Assembly (NCBI RefSeq): GCF_017562075.2
Contig: NC_054082.1
Span: 54,562,681 to 54,626,680, forward strand
DNA length: 64,000 bases
Source of the DNA: Anopheles merus
Taxonomy: Eukaryota > Arthropoda > Insecta > Diptera > Culicidae
Direction: 5' to 3'
This document shows, in pieces, positions 1 through 9,850 of the stretch (position 1 is the first letter of the stretch; each line of letters begins with the position of its first letter). The translations under genes and the position numbers were made by a program. Under the pieces are notes generated by a model. It was given only the letters and a program-made list of their open reading frames with translations, was not told the origin of the DNA and made no database searches.

Positions 1-841
1 GAAGGATGGCGCAAAACGACGAACATGTTAAAGAACAATCTCATTCCTCGCCGCTTTTGTCGCAGTTTCGTTATCAGCCAAAATAAACGAAGAAAAAAGC
101 AAAACAACTATGTGTTAAAAGCGATACGTAAAACAAATAGATAAGCAAAGAAGGTGTCCCTACAAAAATGCTCTAGTATGGTAGCTTGTATCCAATCCCT
201 GCTTCCCGTTATGAACATTGTCAATGTCCCGTTCCTTGTCGCTGTGCATATTTGCAATCTCTCATCCACGTTTTATGAGGACATCGTCTCCTGCAGACAG
301 CCGTGCATTTTTCGCACACCTTGGCAAACAACTTTCCTTAACTTTCACTACGATGCCAAGCCGCTGTCACACACGTACGGCTAGCGCTTATGTCCCAGAG
401 TTAGTTTAGCGAATTTTCCTCTGTTTGCTAACTTATGCTCAGTGTTTTTCCCTGCTTTTCCAATAGTTTGAATATAGTGAGTGCTTGCGGTACACACCCG
501 CGCAACCGGCCGACGAATGTCGCCGTCCGTCGCGGGCCCCGACACAATGTTCTTCCCACGGCTTCTCTCATTTTACACTAAACGGGTGGGGGAGTGCGGT
601 GTTTTCTGCCCCAAAATCCCTCCTCACTCTTGTGGCGTAATGTGTGTGTGTGTGTGTATATATATCTGAATGTGCGCAGTTCTGGCAATTTTGGCTTATA
701 CTTCACACCGGAAGCCAAGCAATCGGCAGAAGGACCATATCTTGCCGTAAACAAACACCTACCACTCCCTCCCCCCCCCCCCCCTTCTCCCCCACACACA
801 AGCACGATCGCTCTCATCACTGCTGCTGCTCCTTATATGCC
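1..841. other. Non-coding flank with simple repeats
   Basis: I see no supportable gene here. A short GT run lies at about 642-658, a C homopolymer of roughly a dozen bases at about 772-784, and short open frames lack protein-like composition. It may be 3' UTR or intergenic DNA of the minus-strand gene(s) to the right. Confidence 0.4.
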
Positions 842-1053
842 CTACTGATTGTTATATATGTGTCCCGATTCCTTTCGGCCACTACCGTTTCGACCGAACG
901 ATTGCTGATGCTGAAGTTGATGCTGTTGCTGCTGCAAAGTGGGCTGCATCGGCTGATGCTGGAAGTAGATGCTGTCCTCGTACCCCTCGTCGTCCTTCGT
1001 GCTGATCAGCTTGCCGCCGATGCCTCCGCTGCCTAATCTCGTTGTCTTAAAGT
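842..1053 (-). CDS. Candidate last exon, Gln/His-rich; possibly a dishevelled 3' exon
   Basis: The minus strand stays open from 1123 to a stop at 842-844. It has a possible splice acceptor (TTGCAG then AC) at 1054/1053. The deduced tail starts Asp-Phe-Lys, has a Gly-rich stretch, then a Gln/His-rich run made of CAG/CAA/CAT codons. If spliced to a CAG/GTACTT donor inside the dishevelled ORF (exon end at 2447), the reading phase matches exactly: one base plus two bases. The last 17 residues of the unspliced Dsh ORF would be replaced by 70, giving about 639 residues. The polypyrimidine tract before the acceptor is poor. It could also be the end of another gene, or a chance ORF opposite CTG-rich DNA. 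I do not recognise the sequence. Confidence 0.3.
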
Positions 1054-1415
1054 CTGCAATGCCATGCAATGTTGCCACCACGCCAAACGAAATGGCACAC
1101 CACCAACGGAATATGGATAACAATGTGATGGTAAAACGAGAAAACGAGGTTGGTTCAGGTTCAGGATAATCGTTTGTAAAATAAGGATGAGCGGCGCCGC
1201 GTTGAGCCGAGGCCAGGCAAGGTAGGACACAGGTGGCAGTCGTTGTTGGTAGTCACATACACCCGCAACAATATTAATTTTAAATGCAATTCGTTTTGGC
1301 AAAACGTTTGCAAGTCCGTATTTTATATTCGGTGCGGGTTTTGTTTTTGGGTGTTTGTGGGTGTAAATGATGAAAATTGGTTCATTATTATCGTTGAAAG
1401 TGGTGTTGTTTTTTG

Positions 1416-1491
1416 TTGGTGGTGAAGACGGTGGTAGGTGGTGTTGGTGGTGTTTGGTGGTGATGGTGGTGGTGGTGGTGGTGGTGGTGGG
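1416..1491. repeat. GGT/TGG trinucleotide-rich tract
   Basis: An imperfect GGT-rich stretch becomes pure from about 1462 to 1490. It creates spurious Val- and Pro-rich open frames on the two strands. It lies inside the possible intron between the candidate exon at 842-1053 and dishevelled. Confidence 0.8.
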
Positions 1492-2393
1492 ACATACGTG
1501 TGTTCCGTTTGTTTTTCGTTTTGTTTCGCGTTTGTTAAATTATTTGAAAAAGAATCGAAATGAAAGCAAATCATAAATAGCTCAAAACTGAAAGTAAAAA
1601 ATTAACAAAGAAAATTCGTGTAATGCTGGCTGATGGTGTGGGTAAGGGAGCCCGGAAAGTCAGTTTAAAAACGATGCAGGGTGCAGGATGAATGTAGTGA
1701 AAAATGCATATCGAACCTAAGCAGATAGGACTTTGGTTATTCAATCGGGTTAGGTGGGGAATTAGGGCATATTCAGATTACTGAAAGAGATTCTACAAAG
1801 TATTTCCTCTCAAAAATTCCACCCAATGAAATATGACTCCAACGATAACGATTTAACGATAACAGAAGACAAAAGTAAGAAGAAATAGTTAACCATAATA
1901 GATAGTAAAAGTAATTTGAGATACTTTAGTATATCGAACATTTGCTGTTCTTCAACAGCATTCGAGTTATTGTTAGGAATAGTATTAGAAAGAGTAAAAG
2001 AAAAACACACACAAAATATTCTAAACCTAATGTTATTAAATTGTTTAGTGTAAGAACGAAACATAAGACTCTACCTCCGCTGCTGTTCCCTTCACCAAAA
2101 CGAAGTGTAGCTGAAGAGCAATGAAAACGAAAGAAAACTCATTTTGAAACAGAACCAAAACAATACAACGAGAAAGCGGAAATATACTAGAACCCACAAC
2201 ATACTGGTACAAAGTACAGCTAAAATCATCCCTTCGGTCAACAAGCTAACAGACTGAGAAGTAACTACAGTGATCAGATATCAAAGAAAAGCACAGTTTA
2301 AAAGATAAATGTCTACTTTGCTTGGATGCTTTTAAGCCAGCACGCAATAACAGTGTAGTGTTTGGCACTCCGACCCAAAGTAAAGGAACAGTG

Positions 2394-4154
2394 TCAAAGG
2401 GGGCACGTGGAATGGGGGATGGAAATGGACCGAAAAAATGAAGTACCTGAAATGTCTTGCTCATTACCGCGGTTCGATGATCCGGACGATTTGTTCGATG
2501 CGTTTGCGATCGTCATCTGGTTGGTCTGCTGTATGACGGCTGCCAGGTCGCTCTGCGAGGCCGACGTGTCCTTGCTGGTAAGAATGTCGGAGCTGCTCGA
2601 CCCGGACGACGGATGCCGCTCCCCGGTGCATCCGTACTGGATCGGTTGGTAGCCATGCGACGGGTTGTAGTTACCAGAGTACGTCATGTAGATCGGCGGA
2701 TTGGGCAGTGGCGCGATGTCGCTCAGCATGCTTTCCGTGTCCTCGAGCGACATGTTCGAGATGTCCTGGCGGATGCCATTGCCGACGACGTAGTAGCACT
2801 GCTCCGAGAACGTTAGCTTGTTGACGGTGTGCTTGATGTAGCCGCGCCTCAGCATTAGCGAGACGTACTTGCGGGCCTCCCTGCGGTCTCCGATACCGTC
2901 CACGTGCTCCAGTATCCAGTTGACAACGTCCGCGCCGATAAACGCATTCGGAATGGTGATCTTGAGCCACATCCGGTCACGAATCTCGAGCCCACTGTCG
3001 GGCTTTGTCATTGCACGTACAATATCCTTCATGTCCATATCGGCGTGCAGGCGCTCAAGCACCGATTCCGGCAGATCGGTGTTGATCGTGTCCTGCGAGC
3101 GCAGCGCTGCCGTATGTGCCACCCACGCGCCCGGATCGATCGGCCGAACCGGTTCGGTGCGCGGGATCGTAAAGTATCCCTTCGGATTTGGATCCCAGCA
3201 TTTGGCCACCACTAGTTTGATCGGGCCGGGCTTCTGCACGACCTCGCGCAACACCCGAACCGCTTCGTCGTTGGTCATGTTCTCAAAGTTGACATCGTTC
3301 ACCTGCAGGATCATGTCACCCGGCTCGATTCGTCCATCGAGTGCGACCGCACCGCCCTTCATGATGCTGCCCACGTAGATGCCACCATCGCCGCCCCGGT
3401 TCGACTGCCCCACAATGGAGATGCCCAGGAAGTTCACCGTATCCATGTTGATCTGCACTGTGATGATATTGAGCGACATGGTCGAATCGGTAATCGAGCT
3501 GTAGGACGAGGTGCGTGACATGGACGGTGCGCGCTTTTTGCGTCGCTGCGGCTTCTTGCGCACCTGCAACCGCTGCACGCTGCTGCACTCCGTCATATCA
3601 CGATCGAGCGTAATTTCGCTCTCCGTTTCGAATAGACTGGTCGAGTCGAGATCACTCGATACGACCGAAGCCGACTGGTAGGTGAGCGGATTCATCGGCA
3701 TATTCATTATGTTGTTCATCGTGGGTTTGTTCATGCTGCGCAGCTGGGCCAGCGTTGGCCGCCCATCGATCATCTCCGTCGGCTGCAGCTCGGAACAGTC
3801 GGACTGATTGGAACCGTCCGCCGTCACCAGCCACGACACGACCTTCCCATTGAAGCAGGGCAGTATTGTTGCATCGTCCGCAATTTCCTCCTTCACGACA
3901 CCAAAGTCCGCGTCCATCGATTTGAAAAAGTATTTGTAGTTGATGTTTTGCTTATTCAGAACCAGCTTAAAGTCCTTCAGCGTCACCTGCGGCGCAGGTA
4001 ACGGTATCTTCACTAGGTACGGTGTCGTTTCATCATCGATGTGATAGATCACTTTCGTTTCGCCACCGCCACCGCCTCCGCCACTTCCACCCCCAGTGCT
4101 ACTGCTTCCGCCTCCTCCCCCACTTCCGGTCGAGTTTTTATCGTCCATGTTCAT
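2394..4154 (-). CDS. dsh: Segment polarity protein Dishevelled
   Basis: This is the cytoplasmic hub of Wnt signalling. It links Frizzled to Axin in the canonical branch and acts in planar cell polarity. One uninterrupted ORF of 586 residues carries all three diagnostic domains in family order: DIX at about 33-110 (start TKVIYHIDDE), a basic patch at about 199-208, PDZ at about 230-316 with carboxylate-binding loop FLGISI, and DEP at about 388-458 (WLKITIPNAF, KLTFSEQCYY). The ATG at 4154 is followed by a second Met codon two codons on. DIX normally sits at the extreme N-terminus; here a Gly/Ser-rich leader of about 30 residues precedes it. A Ser-rich C-terminal region follows DEP. The last 17 residues may be intron read-through, since a CAG/GTACTT donor lies at 2447/2446. 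The family identity is certain; the C-terminus is not. Confidence 0.97.
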   Translation of the reverse strand: MNMDDKNSTGSGGGGGSSSTGGGSGGGGGGGETKVIYHIDDETTPYLVKIPLPAPQVTLKDFKLVLNKQNINYKYFFKSMDADFGVVKEEIADDATILPCFNGKVVSWLVTADGSNQSDCSELQPTEMIDGRPTLAQLRSMNKPTMNNIMNMPMNPLTYQSASVVSSDLDSTSLFETESEITLDRDMTECSSVQRLQVRKKPQRRKKRAPSMSRTSSYSSITDSTMSLNIITVQINMDTVNFLGISIVGQSNRGGDGGIYVGSIMKGGAVALDGRIEPGDMILQVNDVNFENMTNDEAVRVLREVVQKPGPIKLVVAKCWDPNPKGYFTIPRTEPVRPIDPGAWVAHTAALRSQDTINTDLPESVLERLHADMDMKDIVRAMTKPDSGLEIRDRMWLKITIPNAFIGADVVNWILEHVDGIGDRREARKYVSLMLRRGYIKHTVNKLTFSEQCYYVVGNGIRQDISNMSLEDTESMLSDIAPLPNPPIYMTYSGNYNPSHGYQPIQYGCTGERHPSSGSSSSDILTSKDTSASQSDLAAVIQQTNQMTIANASNKSSGSSNRGNEQDISGTSFFRSISIPHSTCPL

Positions 4155-6449
4155 CCCAGATTTTGCACCGTAGCCTCGTGATTATGCCCTGCTCTAAAGG
4201 ACACACACACACACACTTATTCACTACGATTTGATCTGCCCCTTAGCGGGCAATAAAAGTTCTTCCTGTTTCGACTGTTGTACACACTTTCTTCGGGAAA
4301 ATGCTGTATGATCGAGTAAATGCACTTATTGCACTGTTTGCCGACAGTTGATCGCTCTAGGCGCAGTGTTTACGAAGCACATGTCTGGAAATGAGAAGAA
4401 AAAAAAATACAGTTAATTGTTTGAAAACTGGTTTTCGAAATTCGTCCTACAGGGACACTTGGTGCACAAAACGCAGTGCTACGAAAAATTAACATAGAAA
4501 GCGGTCATTGATGCATTGTGGAAGCACACAAGTGGATCATCCGGTTCCCTCATCATCCCATTAGGGCAGCGATTAACTAGCTAAAGACCCGTGCACTAGA
4601 CGCTGATCAAAGGGTGTTTATGGTCCATTCCAAAGACGCACTCCGTCGCGGGATATTCAAAACCGGAATGCTAATCGGTACCGTAGGAAGCGCCCTAGCT
4701 GAGATACAGCCGCGGAAGCTAACGGTGCCGGCATCGGCCAGACAGCATGCAAGATAAACGGTGTCACGTCTACGGGCGGACCCAGCCGCTGTGAAACGGG
4801 CAGTGGTAGGTGACTCTTCTGCGGGGCCAATGGCAATGCAGTTCCCCGATGGGTGTCAAACTGTTGATAACCTGCCCAGGGATGCTGCACCACGGTGGAC
4901 GAGAGCAATGAACGAAGACTGTGGAACGGTGGCTGAGCATTTTATTTGCACTGCACTAGAACAGGAAATTCAACTTTTGCACTGGGTAGCGGTAGTGGGG
5001 GCAGTGGATTCTAACAACGTAAAAATCATTCTGATTAAATGATTCTGCAGCGAAGGGCAGCGGAGAGCGTTGCAGTTGCACTTTTGTTGTTTTCTTTTGC
5101 TTCGTATGCACCGTAATGAATGGCACTGCCCGTGTTTGCGGGCGGAGCGCTTCTTTATTTATCGATATTTTTTAGCGTCCACCATGATTGCCGTCGTGCA
5201 GGCGCAGGAGTGACAGCTCAACACAGACGGCAAAGAATGCAAAGAAGAAGAACAAGAACAGCACTGCAGCCAGAACAACAAATGTTTCCTGTCGCTGCAT
5301 TTCGGGCCATTTCGATCCGCGTCATGCCGTTGTCGGGCAGGAGAGAGTGCACCTGCCGCAAATTATGGCCCGAAGGTAAGCAAACACGCACGGTGGCACG
5401 CAGCGATACACACCTATCAAGGAACAGCAGAGCCGTCGTCGTCGACCTGTGCGTGACGTCAGGCATCTTCTACCACCAACTACGAGCCACAATCATGGGA
5501 AACGTTGCACACGGTTTGCTGCATGCTTCACGGTCACAAAAGCATCGCCCACGGCTGCACCAAGGGTCCGGGGGCCGTTTTACGCGAAATGCAGCGGGTT
5601 AAATGCACTTTTCCACGAAGAAATTTACACCTTCCGAGCTTTGTTGAGTTTCTGGCAAAAGTTTTGTTGCGGAATGACAGCTTGTGACGGCACACCGTGG
5701 CGTCGTCGGGCCCCCAGCGCTGACAGTTTTCGTGACGGTTTCTGGAGGCAGTGATGCCAGATGCGCAATTTGAAATGCAGTCGTCTCGAAATATTTCATG
5801 TATCGGAATATTTCACATTTTTTTATTTTTTTATTTCTGCTTCAACGTGTGTGTGTGCGCGCGTGTGTGTGTTGAAAAAAGTTATCTAATTTCTAATTCT
5901 TTTCAAGCACTGGAGCGAGCAGCAAGGCGTCTTCAAATTTGGCGGCATCGATCGATTTTCAACGATATGAAATATTTCAACGTAACGGTCCGTTTCCGCA
6001 CCAGCGACGAAATTCAAAAAACGCCGCAAAGTTTGAATTTTCGTTGAAATGTTTCAAAGCGACCGTTGCATGGCGCGTGGGGGTGCGTGACCGGTCCTGC
6101 ATGATCGCGATTAGTGGCTAATTTCGTTCTTCGGCACGAAAAAGAACCTCGCAGAGCAATTAAACACATGCATTTGAATGTGTGTGACACATGGAGTACG
6201 GATGGGGCTGAAAAAACAATAACGATCATGCGCACATGCGCTCCCAACTGAGCAGCATCACAACACAAGATATACATTAAATTCCCTTTTTTTAAAGCTT
6301 TATGATGTGTAGCCAGCAGTCCAGCCTCTTTTCTAACCAGGCTGTTAGTGAGAGCCATCACAATAACTCAAATAAAGTCCCCCAAAAGTTCAAATGGCTC
6401 AGCACAGACAGCCCAGAACAAAAAAAAAACATCTTTTTAACGTCGTTTT
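4155..6449. other. Intergenic region between dishevelled and lipase
   Basis: No convincing coding sequence is visible. It presumably holds the dishevelled promoter and 5' UTR, read leftward, and the lipase 3' flank. A CA run lies at about 4202-4217 and a GT/GC run at about 5848-5871. Open frames of up to 160 codons at 5.1-5.6 kb overlap on both strands and show no domain or signal-peptide logic. Confidence 0.5.
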
Positions 6450-6455
6450 TTTATT
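6450..6455 (-). promoter_or_regulatory. Poly(A) signal of the lipase gene
   Basis: AATAAA on the minus strand begins immediately after the TGA stop (6456-6458), reading TGAAATAAA. The 3' UTR of this transcript could therefore be only some 20-30 bases. Confidence 0.55.
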
Positions 6456-7683
6456 TCATCCTCTTGCGTACGGGAAACGACTGTTGGTCGATAGGACAAA
6501 CAGGCCAGATTTTGTTTTGTTCACGGGTTCGCCTCCCATATCCACCGTTGGAAGATCGATGCGGCATACGCTGCCTTCGATTTGCTGCACGGTATCGCAC
6601 GGTACCGCCTTAAACCCGACCGGTGTATAAACGGACTCGGCATACAGCTCCCAGGCGCGGCCATGTGAACAGGACACTGGAACACAAGCAAAAAGCAGTT
6701 AGTTTTCAGCGGACACTCACAGCCGGTGTTCGCTCGCTTACTTCCGAATATCCACGGCAGACAACCGGGCTGGTGTTTGCCGCCATTCGGGTAAAAATCA
6801 GCTGTACCGATCGGATCGTACATGCCCAGTGCACCGCCGTTCGTGTGGATCACTTCCACGTACGCTGCATCCGTGCCATCCAAACGACTCTTGGGGTCCC
6901 GGCTGGAGAAAAGGGGTCCAGCGGGATCAAGTCCAATGATAGCGCCTACCCGCCCGCTTGTGACTCGTTTCCCGCTCAGCCCGGCTAGGTGCGCTCCAAG
7001 GCTGTGACCAACCAGATGCAGCTGACTTAGATCAAGGTTGGTAGTGTTGTGCAGAAAGTCGACAAAGCCAGCCAAAGATGCAGCAACCTGATCTAGCCGC
7101 AATCTAAGCAGAATGTAGTCTAACAGTCCCGCCGTGTCGCTCCAGTCGATCGAGATAATGTTAACGTCGTTCGCATACAGCAGCGCATCTTTCACGCTTT
7201 GGCAAAAATCCGAATGCTGGCAGTTGCAGAATCCATGCACGATCACCCGCGTTGGGCGCGAGCCGTTGAAGAAGGAACTCTCGACCGACTGCACCGTCGG
7301 CACTAATCGCTGGCTGATGGTAGGGTTTTGTCGCGTAAATAGATGGAAGCTGATGTTGGCCGGTTCGGCAGAGCTCAACTCCTGCCAGAAGCTGTGCTCT
7401 TTGGTGATCTCTGCACCGCCGTAGGCATTGATGTGCTTTTTCAGCACGTTGAAGAACACATCGTCACAATACCAAGAAGAACTTTCTTCAGTGTAGTTGA
7501 ACGTGAGCCGATTGTAAAGGATCGGTCGGCGTTTGTTTGGAAGCAGCCCTGATAGATCGAACACTCTCGTTAAAAACTCACTCATAATCACAATATGCAG
7601 CTGTACGGCTTTTAGCGACACTTACCCGCAAAAAATATGATTAACAGTATAAATATTAAAAAGTAGCTTGATTTAGGCAGCAT
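6456..7683 (-). CDS. Secreted pancreatic-lipase family protein (three exons)
   Basis: Predicted extracellular lipase or phospholipase A1-like hydrolase of the pancreatic lipase family. Exons are 7683-7626, 7563-6742 and 6676-6456; introns are 62 and 65 bp, GT-AG, both in phase 1. The product has 366 residues. Exon 1 encodes a hydrophobic signal peptide (MLPKSSYFLIFILLIIFFA). The catalytic triad is visible: Ser207 in GHSLG, Asp232 in GLDPAGP, and His298 in CSHGRAWEL. The nucleophile-elbow lead-in VIVHGF is present. The lid loop between Cys287 and Cys296 is only eight residues. That is far shorter than in classical triglyceride lipases and favours phospholipase A1-like or non-interfacial activity. 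The ATG at 7683 is chosen because it supplies the signal peptide and correct phase; a downstream in-frame start would lose it. Confidence 0.92.
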
Positions 7684-9271
7684 GCTTGCGGAGCTTAGTC
7701 TTCCCAACTGAACACTACGGTGAGTTGTAGCTGTGACTGCACCGACAAGAGAGTGGAAACTAAAGAATGTTACTTTCATACTCTTTCCATCGTTTGGTGA
7801 TAACCGTTGCTGATGATGCTGCGTTATCTCTTGCCCACGCGATGGTCGATTATCAGAGACAGAGCAGTTCTTCGGGTTGTTTCCGGCAATAAGGCAAAAA
7901 ATAGTTTCTATCACAAACCCAAGCATAGCGTAAACATCGACCCGAAGAACAGTCACCAGAATGCCGACAAATCTTGCTTCGGATCAACGGATCGCAATTA
8001 TCACAGCTATTTACCACCGACCGACCGGCCCTGGTCCAAACTCATTACGGGCAATTCTGCACGGACTGGTGTTTTCTTCGTAACCTACATCCAGATGGTC
8101 TCCCATATTGCGACTGTAATGGGGTCCACGGGATGTAAGACAAACGGAGCTGCCAGATCCGCATGAATCACGTGCCAAGCTCTATCCTCGTCCATAGAAC
8201 CGATGCGTGCTGTGTGGTGCAAACGTATAGATGGAAGGATGGATCGTAATGTTTCGTTGTCCGCTAATGGGCAACGCACGGAAACCTGTTCCTGGTGCGA
8301 TGGGAAGGTTTCGGTTGGAAGCATGGAAGCCGTGGCCACCGTTCACCTAAATTTGAGATAATAATGTCAGCGAAAGCAACGGTCGAGCGGGATGGAGCGG
8401 GATTGCGGCCAATCGAGCTGGTCGAGCAATGCTACGAGATGTAGGAGTAAGAGTTACTATGGTCGCCTGTGAACAGACATTCCGCCATTCCATTTCCATT
8501 TCGCTTACGTTTTTAGTTTCATTTGTCACCATTTTTTTTAGTTGATCAGTTATGAGCGATCGAAACCGATCGACCCAGAGCTGCGGACGTGGGAAGGGAT
8601 GCATTGAACTGCATTACATTTCGATCTCGTACGCTTTGGTTACGCACTGTTTGTGGTTGACACAGAAATGAAAAATTCGACAGTTGTTCGTGACTGTCCC
8701 GTGAGGCAAGCAAGCATGCTCAGTTTGTTTTCGGGTTGAAGTTTTACGATCGATGAAAGATAAGTTTTGGAAGTGCTCTGACGATTAGATGCATCCGGAA
8801 ACAGTACGAAACAAATTTAAAACGTTCATATTAACAGGATTGCCAATGGAGCAAAACGCGATTTCTTAGCCACTTTGTGTAGGTAATTTGGATCCAACCT
8901 TTCGAATACCTAATATTAACAAACGATCCTCAGCACATCGTGGTGTCTCCAGATTGATCGTGCTGTATGATAGGAATCATTACCTTATTTCACCGTTGGA
9001 TCTAACGAACTTAACGAACAAGCTTGAAGATGTGTTGCACAGTAGATTACCGAAGCATCGCTACAGCTTAGATTCAATGTATGAACAATAATTATTATAA
9101 AATCTTTATACAATATTGCCAATATTTAAAATACATTTGAAATACCGTAAAGCGTCAGTTGTAATGCATGTTATACTCTTTATGCAAATACAGTATACAG
9201 TATTTGAGATTTAATAAATACTAGAAAATCCGATGCTTGATGTAATTCAAAATAGATGAACGTCGATTATC
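7684..9271. other. Upstream flank of the lipase; no gene seen
   Basis: No gene is supportable. Open frames here are short and overlap on both strands. The lipase promoter should lie just above 7683. The DNA becomes AT-rich from about 9080 toward the AAT microsatellite. Confidence 0.45.
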
Positions 9272-9299
9272 TAATATAATAATAATAATAATAATAATA

Positions 9300-9389
<90 letters not shown>

Positions 9390-9424
9390 TAAAACAATAA
9401 TAATAATAATAATAATAATAATTA

Positions 9425-9513
<89 letters not shown>

Positions 9514-9515
9514 CT

Positions 9516-9559
<44 letters not shown>
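9272..9559. repeat. Long (AAT)n microsatellite
   Basis: About 288 bp of AAT/ATA trinucleotide repeat, with a few interruptions near 9303, 9345, 9390, 9422 and 9512. It produces false minus-strand ORFs made almost wholly of Ile, Tyr or Leu. Length variation between individuals is expected. Confidence 0.97.
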
Positions 9560-9563
<4 letters not shown>

Positions 9564-9813
9564 AAAAGGTGTAGCGAAAATACGGTACCACACTGTACGC
9601 ATACCCAGGCACGAGCACACCGAGCGAGCGCGGTCTCACACTCGCGATCATCCCATCCCAGTGTAGCGTTTGCCTTCACAACAGTAGGTTCGCTTTAGTT
9701 CGCTCGGCCAGTTCGGCCAACCCTTTCCGCGGAAAGAAACTGGCAGCATAAGGTGGTGCAGTTTGTGCGTATGTGTGGCGCTGTGGTTGGTATTGGTGGT
9801 TGATTATGTGTAT

Positions 9814-9850
<37 letters not shown>

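Noticed and set aside
5120..5602. 160-codon plus ORF as a gene
   Set aside because: Overlapped by open frames in other phases and on the other strand, Arg/Cys-rich without family resemblance, and no ATG context stands out.
7612..7956. Upstream ORF of 114 codons as a separate protein next to the lipase
   Set aside because: Only its last part, from the ATG at 7683, is meaningful: it supplies the lipase signal peptide, joined by a 62-bp intron.
9267..9651. Minus-strand ORFs of over 100 codons, almost all Ile, Tyr or Leu
   Set aside because: They are translations of the AAT microsatellite, not genes.
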